A DNA stretch of 51,948 nt from contig JAJZEA010000019.1 of the NCBI GenBank assembly GCA_021851335.1, positions 1 to 51,948 on the forward strand, in the 5' to 3' direction. Each line of letters starts with the position of its first letter. Position 1 is the stretch's first letter. The position numbers and the translations under genes are program-made. The notes beneath the pieces are model-generated. The model had not been told where the DNA came from. It was given only the letters and a program-made list of their open reading frames with translations, and made no database searches. This DNA is from Acidobacteriota bacterium (lineage in GTDB: Bacteria; Acidobacteriota; Terriglobia; Terriglobales; Acidobacteriaceae). This document shows positions 8,075 through 16,679 of this stretch, piece by piece.

Positions 8075-9520
8075 ATGCCAAGCCCCAAGAACCGCGTATT
8101 TCCCATAGCCGTCGCCTTTCTGCTGATTCTCTGCGCCTGGGTGGCAACTGCAACCTTGCGGGCGCAGGCACCGTCGCGTTTGCTCCTGCGCAATGTTCGC
8201 CTTTTCACGATGGCCCCGGGCCAGCAGGATTCTTTCACCGGCTATCTGCTGGTTGGGGCCGATGGGCGCATTGCGGCTGTCCACGCCGGGCAGCCGCCAA
8301 CCGGAACCACGGCGGCAACGGTTTGGGACGGGCATGGGGAGTGGGTGATTCCAGGTTTCATCTCCGCACATAGCCACCTGTGGCAGGCGGCGTTCCGAGG
8401 CATAGCAGCGGACAAGACGCTGCCAGGCTGGATTAACGGCTTGTATCGCGAGCACGCTGCGCGCGCTCAGGCGGCGGACTTCTACTGGTTCACGCTGAAT
8501 GGCGCGCTGGATCATCTGCAACATGGAATTACAGCCGCCTACGACTTCAGTTATGGCGGGGCCGGACACTGCGGAGAGATTGACTGTGACCAGCAAAGCT
8601 ATCGTGCGGAGATGGACAGCGGCATCCGCTTTCTGCACGGCTATCAGCCAGACCACATCGGCGCAGAGGACACGCCTGCGATGGCGATGGCGCGATTGAA
8701 GCGCTTGATGGATTGGCTGGAGACGCAACCCAAATCCGATCGAATGCTTGGGGTGATGATTAACGGTTCGACCGCGTTCAATACGACTCTGCAGCAGGCG
8801 ACAACGGAAAGAACCATGATGACAACGTGGAACATTGGCAACCAGAGCCACTATCTGGAGCCACCCGATACCGTGGCTGCGGAACGGGCGAAGTTTCCCT
8901 GGTTTGAGCAGAGCGGGCTACTGGGGCCAACACTTTACTTTGGACATTTTATCCATCCGGATCGAGCCATCCTGAGCGCTGCTGTGCGCGCACACAGCGG
9001 CATGAGCTGGAATCCGCTTTCTAACGGGCGACTGGCTTCAGGTGTTCCCGATATTCCGCTGTATCTGAAGATGGGTTTGCGCGTAGGCATGGGTGTGGAT
9101 GGCGAGGCAAGCGCCGACCTTGCCGATCCGCTGGAGAATATGCGCACGGGTCTCTATGCCATTCGCGACAAATATCAGGATGCGACAGTGCTCAGCCCTT
9201 ATCAGGTTCTGTTTCTGCATACGATGGGATCGGCAGATGTGATGGGCGTCAAGGACAAGCTGGGCAGCCTGGAAGTTGGCAAGTTTGCCGACTTTCTGGT
9301 GATTGATCCGACAAGCTTTGGCGCAATCTTCGATCCATATGCAAGTCTTGTGCTGGCAGCGGAGCAGCGAGACATTGAGCGTGTGTATGTGGGCGGAGAG
9401 CTGCTGGTGGAGCATGGAAAACTGCTGCATCAGAACTATCGCAACGTGCTGGCCGAGGCAACGCGACGAGCAGGCGCCACCGCGCAGGGAAATGTGATTC
9501 CGGGCATCGCACAACATTGA
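8075..9520 (+). CDS. Amidohydrolase-superfamily enzyme with N-terminal signal/anchor
   Basis: This 481-residue protein belongs to the cyclic amidohydrolase group that includes chlorohydrolases and adenosine/guanine-type deaminases. The metal site is His99-x-His101 (in SAHSHLW), with His259, His291/His294 (GHFIHPD) and Asp342 (GVDGEAS) as probable further ligands. The closing VGKFADFLVIDP strand (about 401-412) is typical of the superfamily's small beta domain. The substrate cannot be named. Residues 8-31 form a hydrophobic signal peptide or anchor ending TLRAQAP, so the enzyme is probably periplasmic or membrane-tethered, unlike most relatives. The start is ATG 8075 with AAGGGA just upstream; an earlier in-frame start would add 34 residues before the signal. 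Confidence 0.82.
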   Translation: MPSPKNRVFPIAVAFLLILCAWVATATLRAQAPSRLLLRNVRLFTMAPGQQDSFTGYLLVGADGRIAAVHAGQPPTGTTAATVWDGHGEWVIPGFISAHSHLWQAAFRGIAADKTLPGWINGLYREHAARAQAADFYWFTLNGALDHLQHGITAAYDFSYGGAGHCGEIDCDQQSYRAEMDSGIRFLHGYQPDHIGAEDTPAMAMARLKRLMDWLETQPKSDRMLGVMINGSTAFNTTLQQATTERTMMTTWNIGNQSHYLEPPDTVAAERAKFPWFEQSGLLGPTLYFGHFIHPDRAILSAAVRAHSGMSWNPLSNGRLASGVPDIPLYLKMGLRVGMGVDGEASADLADPLENMRTGLYAIRDKYQDATVLSPYQVLFLHTMGSADVMGVKDKLGSLEVGKFADFLVIDPTSFGAIFDPYASLVLAAEQRDIERVYVGGELLVEHGKLLHQNYRNVLAEATRRAGATAQGNVIPGIAQH

Positions 9521-9616
9521 TGCGTCTGGTTCCAAACAAGAATTTTGAAAAAGAATTGACACTCCGACTATTTCCCTGGCATCGGCAGCCGATAGGCTGG
9601 TCATCGAGAAGGTGGG

Positions 9617-10069
9617 ATGCCAAGGATGCGTGTGGCCGATCCTCGAACGTTGCTTCGCGCGGGCCTCAGCCCTGAGGATCTGGCGTTAGCCATTGCTGTA
9701 GGATTCGTTCTTGGGTGCCTGCCGTTGTGGGGAATCTCCAGTATGCTTTGCCTGGGCGTAGCGGCGACCCTGCGATTGAATCTGCTTGCAACACAGGCCG
9801 CCAACTGGCTGGCGCTGCCCTTGCAGATCCTTCTGCTGTTCCCATTCCTGCGATTTGGCGAATGGATGCTGCGAAGCCATGCATCCGCACATGCCTTCGA
9901 GCTTCATTCTTTTCCGCATCCCGGCTACACGCACATTGTTTCCGAAGTAGGTGTTCTGCTGGTGCATGCTCTGGCAGGTTGGACGTTAGCGGCTTTGCCT
10001 GCCGCGCTGATCCTGCGCACATTGCTTACGGCCTTGTTTCGTCGGCTGCAATCGTCACTCATGCATTGA
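9617..10069 (+). CDS. DUF2062 membrane protein
   Basis: This 150-residue protein carries the DUF2062 pattern: L-x-x-G-x-S-P-x-x-L-A-x-A-I-A-x-G, then a G-C-L-P-L-W-G helix and a second helix around N-L-L-A-T-Q-A-A-N-W. It has two hydrophobic segments near residues 22-60 and one near 110-140, so it should be an inner-membrane protein. Function is unknown; such domains often accompany envelope glycan genes. The start ATG has GAAGG about seven bases upstream. The 96 bases after the amidohydrolase stop leave room for its own promoter. Confidence 0.78.
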   Translation: MPRMRVADPRTLLRAGLSPEDLALAIAVGFVLGCLPLWGISSMLCLGVAATLRLNLLATQAANWLALPLQILLLFPFLRFGEWMLRSHASAHAFELHSFPHPGYTHIVSEVGVLLVHALAGWTLAALPAALILRTLLTALFRRLQSSLMH

Positions 10070-10258
10070 AGTTGGCGCTTGCGTTCCAGTCGCACCGCTG
10101 ACAATCTTCTCCACTGAATATTCCACGATTCCACCTGAACTATGCCGGAAGTTGTCCGCGGGGGTCTTGCTGGCGCCGATTTCCATAGGAGGAAAACCGT
10201 TTGGATTCAGGCTGAAATCGAACGTCCATTGCTTTGGCAGTGAGCATAGAGTGAAGCT

Positions 10259-10993
10259 ATGAAGGATTGCGCATATCTCATTCTGGGAGCCGCGGGGGGC
10301 ATCGGCTCTGCGCTGACTCGACGCCTGGCCAGGCAGGGCGCAACACTCACACTTGCGGGTCGCGACGAGGCCAGGTTACTAACGCTGGCTGGCGAATACG
10401 GAGCATCCACAATACAGGTGAACGCCGAGGAACCCTCCACGATAGAATCCGCGATTGCCAGCGCTGCGAAAGAGCACGGACGGCTGGATGGTGTGGTGAA
10501 CTGCATTGGATCCCTGCTGTTGAAGCCAGGCCATCTGACTACCGATGAGGAGTTGATGGAGGCATTTACGGTTCATGTTCGCAGCGGCTTTGCCGCAATG
10601 CGCGGATCAGTGCGAGCGATGCCCAAAGGCGGTAGTCTCGTGCTGATCTCCAGTGCTGCGGCACGTGTGGGGCTTGCCAACCACGAAGCGATTGGCGCGG
10701 TGAAATCCGCCGTGGAAGGACTGGCTCTGGCGGCGGCAGCCACCTACGCTCCGCGAGGCTTACGCGTGAACTGCGTGGCGCCAGGCTTGACCCGCACTCC
10801 TTTGACAGCACGAATCACCAGTAACGAGGCTGCGATGAAAGCCTCGACGACGATGCATCCACTAGGTAGGATTGGCGAAGCCGATGAAATTGCCTCTGCG
10901 ATTGCCTTTCTGCTGTCTCCGGAGCAAAGCTGGATCACAGGACAGGTGATCGGAGTGGATGGCGGCTTAGCGACACTGCGAGGACGAAGTTGA
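10259..10993 (+). CDS. Short-chain dehydrogenase/reductase without the canonical Tyr
   Basis: This 244-residue protein has a classical SDR fold. It has the nucleotide-binding GAAGGIG (10-16), NCIGS (81-85, the NAG equivalent) and Ser131/Ser132 before the active-site helix. Lys149 and the G-L-R-V-N-C-V-A-P-G-L segment (167-177) follow, and the C-terminus has ITGQVIGVDGG. The usual Y-x3-K is absent: the residue four before Lys149 is Ile145, within NHEAIGAVK. I recall this N-H-E-A-I version as a recurrent SDR subgroup, so it is probably inherited rather than a mutation, but the catalytic mechanism and substrate are uncertain. Arg35 after the second strand hints at NADP(H). It has its own upstream gap of about 190 bases. 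Confidence 0.82.
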   Translation: MKDCAYLILGAAGGIGSALTRRLARQGATLTLAGRDEARLLTLAGEYGASTIQVNAEEPSTIESAIASAAKEHGRLDGVVNCIGSLLLKPGHLTTDEELMEAFTVHVRSGFAAMRGSVRAMPKGGSLVLISSAAARVGLANHEAIGAVKSAVEGLALAAAATYAPRGLRVNCVAPGLTRTPLTARITSNEAAMKASTTMHPLGRIGEADEIASAIAFLLSPEQSWITGQVIGVDGGLATLRGRS

Positions 10994-10999
10994 GCAGGA

Positions 11000-11034
11000 G
11001 CGGAAACGATCGGGATTTTCGACCTTGTTTCCGC
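11000..11034 (+). terminator. Possible hairpin terminator after the SDR gene
   Basis: An 8-bp perfect stem, GCGGAAAC at 11000-11007 with GTTTCCGC at 11027-11034, begins seven bases after the SDR stop codon. The 19-base loop has weak internal pairing. No T-tract follows, so intrinsic termination is uncertain. Confidence 0.35.
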
Positions 11035-11123
11035 CTTCGATGAAGCTGGAAACGGAACCGAACAGCGCGATCCACGACAAGGCTCAGATAGCATTTTGAC
11101 CCTGCAGCATCAGGCAACGTCGT

Positions 11124-12053
11124 TTATTCGCCTGCAAGATAGCTACGCTGTGGAACCGGGTCAGCGCTGCGCACCCATGCCGTGTAGATCATATCCCGCA
11201 GCATGGACGCACCCGAAGCAAGCCGCTGCTCGACGAAACTTCGTGACTCCTGAGTTCCCTTCCCCTCAAAAGCGCCGGTCTTGTTTAGAAGATACAGGGG
11301 CTGAATAAAGCCGGAAGTTGCGTGAAGATAGTCCATGTAGACAGTGAAGATGTCGCCTTGCAACAAGTGTGGCGGAGTCATCTTGTCAGCCACATCGGAA
11401 GGATGAAGATTAGCTCCCTGAGAACCGACAAACTGGCTTTCAAACAAACTGTGAATGCCGTGTTCGCGGCTGAAGTGGTTGGGATTGGCGGCCAGTGCCC
11501 ACCCGTCGTAGTTGATCGTGGTGTGCAACGGTTGCGAGCCGTCGCCGACGTAGTGACCAAGCCAGCCGATGTAGAAAAGAATGGCCTGCTGCACGGCGGC
11601 TGTGTCCTGGTGCTTTGCACTCAGTTCGCGATACGCACGAAAACTTGCTTTCAATCGCTCCCAAACCTCGTCCGTCTGCCACGGTTGCAGGCCGACATGA
11701 GCTGGATCGAGTCCATGTGCCAATGCGTCTTTTTCAAAGTCCAATCGCTGATGCGGCAGTGGACCGAGCTGGTCCAGGTACTCCATGTCCAGAAAGTGCT
11801 CCGGAGCCTGTGCGTGGCTCAGTTCCGGCTCCGTGGGCGAGCGCCAACGGTCAGGCTCCGGTCCCAGATACTCCACTTCGTCCAATGCAGACGGCGTGCG
11901 TAAAAATGCAGGCATGCTCGACGGCAGAGCCGACTCGGCCAGCCGATTGATCATGCGATGCCCCACGCTGCCCCAACCATAAGCAAGCGGATTTACCAGC
12001 AGCGAGGCAATCCCAAACCAGGCAGCCGAACGGAAGAAAAAATGAGTTCTCAT
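11124..12053 (-). CDS. S1/P1-family nuclease (zinc-dependent, secreted)
   Basis: This 309-residue protein resembles S1/P1 nucleases, which hydrolyse single-stranded nucleic acids or 3'-nucleotides using three zinc ions. A signal peptide (about 1-26) ends just before Trp27, so the mature protein would start at Trp. This is required in the family because the N-terminal Trp ligates zinc. Further probable ligands are His32 (SVGHRM), Asp68 (EPDRW), His86 (PEHF), His167 and Asp171 (GHYVGDGSQPLH), His177, His201 and Glu205. The start is ATG 12053; an open frame extends 91 residues upstream but would bury the signal peptide. It is probably periplasmic or secreted, for nucleic-acid scavenging (inference). 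It stands alone and divergent from the kinase gene. Confidence 0.87.
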   Translation of the reverse strand: MRTHFFFRSAAWFGIASLLVNPLAYGWGSVGHRMINRLAESALPSSMPAFLRTPSALDEVEYLGPEPDRWRSPTEPELSHAQAPEHFLDMEYLDQLGPLPHQRLDFEKDALAHGLDPAHVGLQPWQTDEVWERLKASFRAYRELSAKHQDTAAVQQAILFYIGWLGHYVGDGSQPLHTTINYDGWALAANPNHFSREHGIHSLFESQFVGSQGANLHPSDVADKMTPPHLLQGDIFTVYMDYLHATSGFIQPLYLLNKTGAFEGKGTQESRSFVEQRLASGASMLRDMIYTAWVRSADPVPQRSYLAGE

Positions 12054-12398
12054 CGAATGCAGTATAGATGGCGCAGTAAACCGGTAAGGTGCGAAAAGAC
12101 CATGAAATTTGGTACCGGTGGAGAACCAGTACCCTTGGAGCTGTGCCCCTGCCTGGAATTGCGCATGGGCAAGCGCAATCTGGGTTGAACGAGAAAACAT
12201 CAGGCAGGTATGGGTAGTCCCAATCGTAACTAACCGCGTGTTATTGCCAAGCGTGATTCGACGCAAACGTTTTTTTTGCATCAGCACCCTGATCGATGAT
12301 CCAATCGACTTGTCCATGCGTAACACAAAAGTTGTAGAGTTGTTTCAAGAACAGACATCGGCCATCAGAAGTTGAAGATAGAGACACCAGAAGAACGC
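12054..12398. other. Divergent regulatory region, nuclease / histidine kinase
   Basis: These 345 bases hold no convincing gene. There is an inverted repeat with 7-bp arms, ATTGCGC at 12158-12164 and GCGCAAT at 12173-12179. A run of eight T residues lies near 12271-12278, and a short dyad TGTT-tcaag-AACA near 12340-12352 sits about 50 bases before the kinase start. Any of these could be regulator sites; promoters could not be fixed by eye. Confidence 0.4.
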
Positions 12399-15300
12399 AT
12401 GAAGAGCACAAAGAAAATGTCAATCCGCATCTCGCTGTCCAGCCTGTTGGGCGGCTTCGTTCTGTGTGCGACGCTGGGGTGGATTTGGCACAGCGTTCCG
12501 ACTGAAATCCTGGCAAGTGCGCTGGCTGTCGCTGCTGTCTTTTTGTTGCTCGCATCTTGCATGCGATCCAGCGGCAACCGACGAATGACCCTGGGGGGAG
12601 TGGGTGTGCCCGCTCCGGAAACGCTTCTGTCAAGCGCTCATTCGATGATCTTTTCGACGACGGTCGATGGCGTCTTCACATATGTGAATCATGCGGCAGA
12701 GCGAGTCTTTGCACAGCGCGCGGACAAGCTTATCGGCAAGCGACGTATCCATGATTTCTTTGCAGCCGGGGAACTGGAACGGGTGGCTCAGGCGTTGGCG
12801 AGACGGCAACCTGAACTCGTCACCACTGCAGGCGCAATCTCACCTTTTGCGTTCTGCATTCAGTCCTTGATGTCACAAGTACCCAGCAAGGTCCGGGCGG
12901 TGAATTTTCTTATTGTATCCGCTAGCGGGGTGAGCATTCCGGCGACGCTTTATCTCTCCGTCCTGCGCAAAGAATCAGGAGAAGCCAATGGCCTGATGGC
13001 CGTTGCCATCGACCAGAGTCAACGCGTGGAGAAACAGTATGCTCTGCGTGAATCGAGCGAGCGATATCGCGACCTGTTTGACCATGCTATCGATCAGATT
13101 GCAGTGCTGGATGCCGAAGGAAAGTTCCTCTACGCCAATCGCCCTTGGCAATCCTGCTTTGGCATGGACGAAGCCTCGTTTCAGAAGATTCCGCGGCTGG
13201 AGCAGCTTTTTGACGCGGATGTTCAGGAACTCATTCGCCATCTTTTCCAACGCGCATTGGGCGGCGAAACCATCGAGAGCCACTCGGTGCGAACGCATCG
13301 AAAGGATGGACGCGTCCTCGAACTGGAAATCTCGCTCAGCCCGCGACAGAAAGGCGAAGCTGTCAACACGGTGCGCTGTACGCTGCGCGATGTGACAGCG
13401 CAGAAGCTGCGTGAGCGCCGCCTGGCGCTGCAACTTGCCGCGGCACAGATTGTCAACCAAAGCACCTCGTCACAAATTGCTTCCATCCGAATTCTGGAGG
13501 CGCTTTGCCTGGCGCTTGGATGGGATGCGGCTTTTCTGTGGCATTCTCCTAAATCTGACGACGAATTGCAGTTTCACGCAGGATGGGCATCGCCAGAGTC
13601 GCAAAGCGAAGCATTCCTTCAGCAGGCTATGCTCTCCGGTCAGTCTGCCCCCTTGGCCAGCGCAGCGCGGCGGCAGAACCATGCTCTGTGGGTGGAAGAT
13701 TTCGCTGCCAAAGGATCGCAGTGGGATAACCATCCAGCTTTGCATTTTGGTCAGACAAGCGGCCTGGCAATTCCGGTGCGCGTGGCCAATCATCAGATCG
13801 CAGTGCTGGAACTGTTTCGACGCAGCCGAATCCGCGAAGATCAGGAGACGGTTGCGACCATCGAGACGACCCTTGCATCACTGGGGCAGATGATGGCTCG
13901 AACGCGGGAACAGGACCGCGCGGATGAGCTTCACTCCACGCAACGGATATTGCTGGATACCATCGCGGATGGCATCTGCGCTACCGATCCGACAGGTCAT
14001 ATCACACTCATGAATCCAGCAGCAGCTCGCATGTTGCGACGAGAAGCTGCGGAGATGATTGGTGGCGATCTGCATGAACTGATGCATGCATCCCAGGCAA
14101 GCAGCTCGGTTTGCACAGACGACTGTAGCCTGCTTACAGCACTGAAACAGCACAAGCCGTTCAGTGGTGAACTGGTTGTCTGTCGGATAGACCACAGCTC
14201 GTTTCCCGCCGAGTTTTCTCTAACACCCATCACGGATAACGGACGATACTCTGGCGCAGTCATCAGCTTTCGTGACATCACTCAGCGCTTTGCCATGGAC
14301 AAGCTGAAAGATGAGTTTGTCTCCACGGTGAGCCATGAACTGAGAACGCCGCTGACCTCGATTCGCGGCGCTCTTGGTCTGCTCTCATCGGGCATTCTGG
14401 GTGATGTCAACGAAAAAGCAGCGAACCTGCTGCGTATCGCGCTGTCCAACTCCGATCGGCTGGTGCGACTCATCAACGATATCCTTGACCTGGAGCGCAT
14501 TCAAAGCGGTCGTGAGCCGCTCAGCTTCCGCTCCGTGGCGCTGAACGAAATCGTGCTGCAAGCCATCGATGGCATGCAGCCGGTAGCCGAAGCTGCGGAA
14601 GTACAACTGATTCACGACGCCAATGCAGTGCAATTGAAGGCCGACCCGGATCGGCTGTTGCAGGTACTCACCAACCTGCTTTCGAACGCCGTCAAATTCT
14701 CTCCTGCCGGTGCAACAGTTTCTGTCACTCTGCGCACCACCTCGAATGCCGTCATGATTTCCGTCATCGACCAGGGACGCGGCATCCCCGCCGACAAGCT
14801 GGACAAGATTTTCGACCGCTTCCAGCAGGTGGATGCCTCCGATTCGCGACAGAAAGGTGGCAGCGGGCTGGGCCTGGCAATCTGTCGGACAATCGTACAA
14901 CAGCATGGTGGGAAGATATGGGCGGAGCGTAACTCTGTCTGCGGATCAACCTTCCGCGTGCTGCTTCCCTTTCACCCGGAGCTTGCGGAGACTTCCACTC
15001 CATCGCCAGACCGGGTCGCCGATTTTGGCACCATTCTCATTGCGGATGCTCATGCGCGTTCACGCACTTCTCTGGCTGCGCAACTGCGGCGTCAGGGATA
15101 TCAGGTGGTGGAGGCTGCTTCCGCGCAAGAGACTCTTGACGCGCTGTGGGAGAGTCCGACAAGGCCCAGAGAGCTGGATGCAATTCTGCTGGATACCTCG
15201 ATGGACCCATCCAACGGCTGGGAGATTTTGCCTCAACTCCGTCAGCATCTGGCAGCGCAGCAGGTGCCCATCGTGCTGCTCAGCATGGAGTCTCCGGATG

Positions 15301-15821
15301 CTGGCGTGAACCTGCCCGCAGGCGCTTCTGGATGGATTCAAAAGACTCGCTCTGAGGAGCAATTGCTGCACGAACTCGCTCGGGTATTGTCTGTTTCCGG
15401 CGAACCGGCACGCATTCTGGTGGTGGAGGATGATGTCGATCTAGCCCGCATTATCGCCGATGTCTTCGCGCGTGGGGGCATGCTTGTCGAGCAGGCACAC
15501 ACAAGACAGAATGCGCTTCAGCAATGCTTGACGTTTCGCCCGCATTTGATGGTTCTTGATCTCTCCTTGCCCGACGGCGATGGATTTAATGTGGTGGATT
15601 GGCTGCGACAGAATGATGATCTGGCGCATCTGCCGCTGGTAGTTTACTCGGCACGCGAGATCCCGGCGCATGAGCGCTCCCTGCTGCAACTTGGTCCCAC
15701 ACAGTTTTTGACCAAGGCGCGGGTACAGCCGGAACAGTTAGAGTCTCTGGTAGTCACCATGCTGCGTCGATCCCGTCAGCGTCGTGAATCGGCAATTCTG
15801 GATGAGACTGTGAAAACTTGA
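12399..15821 (+). CDS. Hybrid sensor histidine kinase (PAS-PAS-GAF-PAS-HisKA-HATPase-REC-REC)
   Basis: This 1140-residue membrane kinase should sense a signal through PAS/GAF domains and pass phosphate from His to its receiver domains. Two close hydrophobic spans lie at about 9-55. PAS domains are near 77-190, 215-330 and 515-630, with a GAF-like domain near 345-505. The H-box (VSHELRTPL) puts phospho-His at 646. The N-box LLSNAVKF is near 760, with G boxes DQGRGIP and GGSGLGLAI near 791-826. The first receiver (about 878-990) has Asp932 but only a partial acidic pocket (ADAHA instead of DDD). The second (about 1006-1125) is complete, with EDD and Asp1054. ATG 12399 is preferred over an in-frame TTG nine codons upstream. 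The ligand is unknown. Confidence 0.92.
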   Translation: MKSTKKMSIRISLSSLLGGFVLCATLGWIWHSVPTEILASALAVAAVFLLLASCMRSSGNRRMTLGGVGVPAPETLLSSAHSMIFSTTVDGVFTYVNHAAERVFAQRADKLIGKRRIHDFFAAGELERVAQALARRQPELVTTAGAISPFAFCIQSLMSQVPSKVRAVNFLIVSASGVSIPATLYLSVLRKESGEANGLMAVAIDQSQRVEKQYALRESSERYRDLFDHAIDQIAVLDAEGKFLYANRPWQSCFGMDEASFQKIPRLEQLFDADVQELIRHLFQRALGGETIESHSVRTHRKDGRVLELEISLSPRQKGEAVNTVRCTLRDVTAQKLRERRLALQLAAAQIVNQSTSSQIASIRILEALCLALGWDAAFLWHSPKSDDELQFHAGWASPESQSEAFLQQAMLSGQSAPLASAARRQNHALWVEDFAAKGSQWDNHPALHFGQTSGLAIPVRVANHQIAVLELFRRSRIREDQETVATIETTLASLGQMMARTREQDRADELHSTQRILLDTIADGICATDPTGHITLMNPAAARMLRREAAEMIGGDLHELMHASQASSSVCTDDCSLLTALKQHKPFSGELVVCRIDHSSFPAEFSLTPITDNGRYSGAVISFRDITQRFAMDKLKDEFVSTVSHELRTPLTSIRGALGLLSSGILGDVNEKAANLLRIALSNSDRLVRLINDILDLERIQSGREPLSFRSVALNEIVLQAIDGMQPVAEAAEVQLIHDANAVQLKADPDRLLQVLTNLLSNAVKFSPAGATVSVTLRTTSNAVMISVIDQGRGIPADKLDKIFDRFQQVDASDSRQKGGSGLGLAICRTIVQQHGGKIWAERNSVCGSTFRVLLPFHPELAETSTPSPDRVADFGTILIADAHARSRTSLAAQLRRQGYQVVEAASAQETLDALWESPTRPRELDAILLDTSMDPSNGWEILPQLRQHLAAQQVPIVLLSMESPDAGVNLPAGASGWIQKTRSEEQLLHELARVLSVSGEPARILVVEDDVDLARIIADVFARGGMLVEQAHTRQNALQQCLTFRPHLMVLDLSLPDGDGFNVVDWLRQNDDLAHLPLVVYSAREIPAHERSLLQLGPTQFLTKARVQPEQLESLVVTMLRRSRQRRESAILDETVKT

Positions 15822-15851
15822 AGATAAGTCTCTGCACAAACTAGAGTATCC

Positions 15852-15880
15852 ATGGGATGGGATCAGCGATGGGATGGGAT
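15852..15880. repeat. Direct repeat ATGGGATGGGAT x2
   Basis: Two identical 12-base copies at 15852-15863 and 15869-15880 are separated by five bases (17-base period). They lie in the 122-base gap between the kinase and the response regulator gene. Spacing of about 1.6 helical turns could suit a dimeric regulator, but slippage is possible. Confidence 0.6.
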
Positions 15881-15943
15881 TATCGATCAACCCATCACAA
15901 TTGATCTCGATCTTTCAGAAGCAGAGAGGAAGGCAGCATTTCA

Positions 15944-16318
15944 GTGTCTCGGAAAATTCTAATCATCGACGACGAAGACGATATTCGTGAAGTTGCAGCG
16001 CTGAGCCTGGAGACGGTTGCGGGATGGGAAGTGCTGGTAGCGAACAGTGGCGCAGCGGGCCTGGAACGCGCGCGCATCGAGAAGCCAGACGCAATTTTGC
16101 TGGATGTGATGATGCCGGGTATGGACGGGCCATCCACCTTTCGCGAGTTGCAGAAAGTGCCTGCTACATCGGCAATCCCGGTCATTCTGTTGACAGCAAA
16201 AGTACAAAGCGCAGATCAGCGACGATTTGCAGATCTAGGCGTACGTGCTGTGCTTACCAAACCATTTGACCCACTGACACTCGCCAGCCAGATGGAGAAA
16301 ATCCTTGGCTGGAGATAA
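15944..16318 (+). CDS. Single-domain response regulator (CheY-like)
   Basis: This 124-residue protein is a stand-alone receiver domain with no DNA-binding output. All conserved positions are present: acidic pair Asp9/Asp10, phospho-acceptor Asp54 in ILLDVMMPGMDG, Thr84 and Lys106 in LTKPFDP. It should shuttle phosphate or act by protein contact. The start is a GTG at 15944, preceded by the purine-rich GAGAGGAAGG about 11 bases away. It follows the hybrid kinase and overlaps the Hpt gene by 14 bases, so a kinase-regulator-Hpt phosphorelay is likely. Confidence 0.92.
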   Translation: MSRKILIIDDEDDIREVAALSLETVAGWEVLVANSGAAGLERARIEKPDAILLDVMMPGMDGPSTFRELQKVPATSAIPVILLTAKVQSADQRRFADLGVRAVLTKPFDPLTLASQMEKILGWR

Positions 16319-16655
16319 TCCTGCAGGTGAAAGGCCCCAACCATCCCACCCTGCATTGCCCGCAGCACTCGAGCGACTGTGGGAGAAATACTTGCCCGAA
16401 ATATCCCGTCGCATCACCGTTCTCGACCAGGCTGTGAGTGCCATCGAAACCGGCGCGCTTACCTCACCGTTGCGGATGGAAGCGCATGAGGCCGCACATA
16501 AGCTGGCAGGCACGCTTGGAACCTTTGGACACCCTCAAGGCAGTCAAGATGCTCGTGCGCTGGAAGAAGAATTTGCTTCGTCGACCGAAATGCACAACAC
16601 TGCAGAACTGCGCTCACGGGTCATCGCACTCCAGCAGATTGTCCGCTCACAGTGA
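16305..16655 (+). CDS. Hpt (histidine phosphotransfer) domain protein
   Basis: This 116-residue helical protein has the Hpt signature HEAAHKLAGTLGTFG at 61-75, with His65 as the phospho-acceptor. A trailing ALEEEF helix is typical of the four-helix bundle. It probably carries phosphate between the hybrid kinase receivers and the single-domain regulator. The TTG start at 16305 overlaps the regulator's 3' end by 14 bases; no ATG exists before the Hpt core begins, so the start is uncertain by a few codons. Transcription converges with the TamB operon 24 bases downstream. Confidence 0.87.
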   Translation: MAGDNPAGERPQPSHPALPAALERLWEKYLPEISRRITVLDQAVSAIETGALTSPLRMEAHEAAHKLAGTLGTFGHPQGSQDARALEEEFASSTEMHNTAELRSRVIALQQIVRSQ

Positions 16656-16679
16656 AGTACAGCCTTGCTACTGAGCGGG

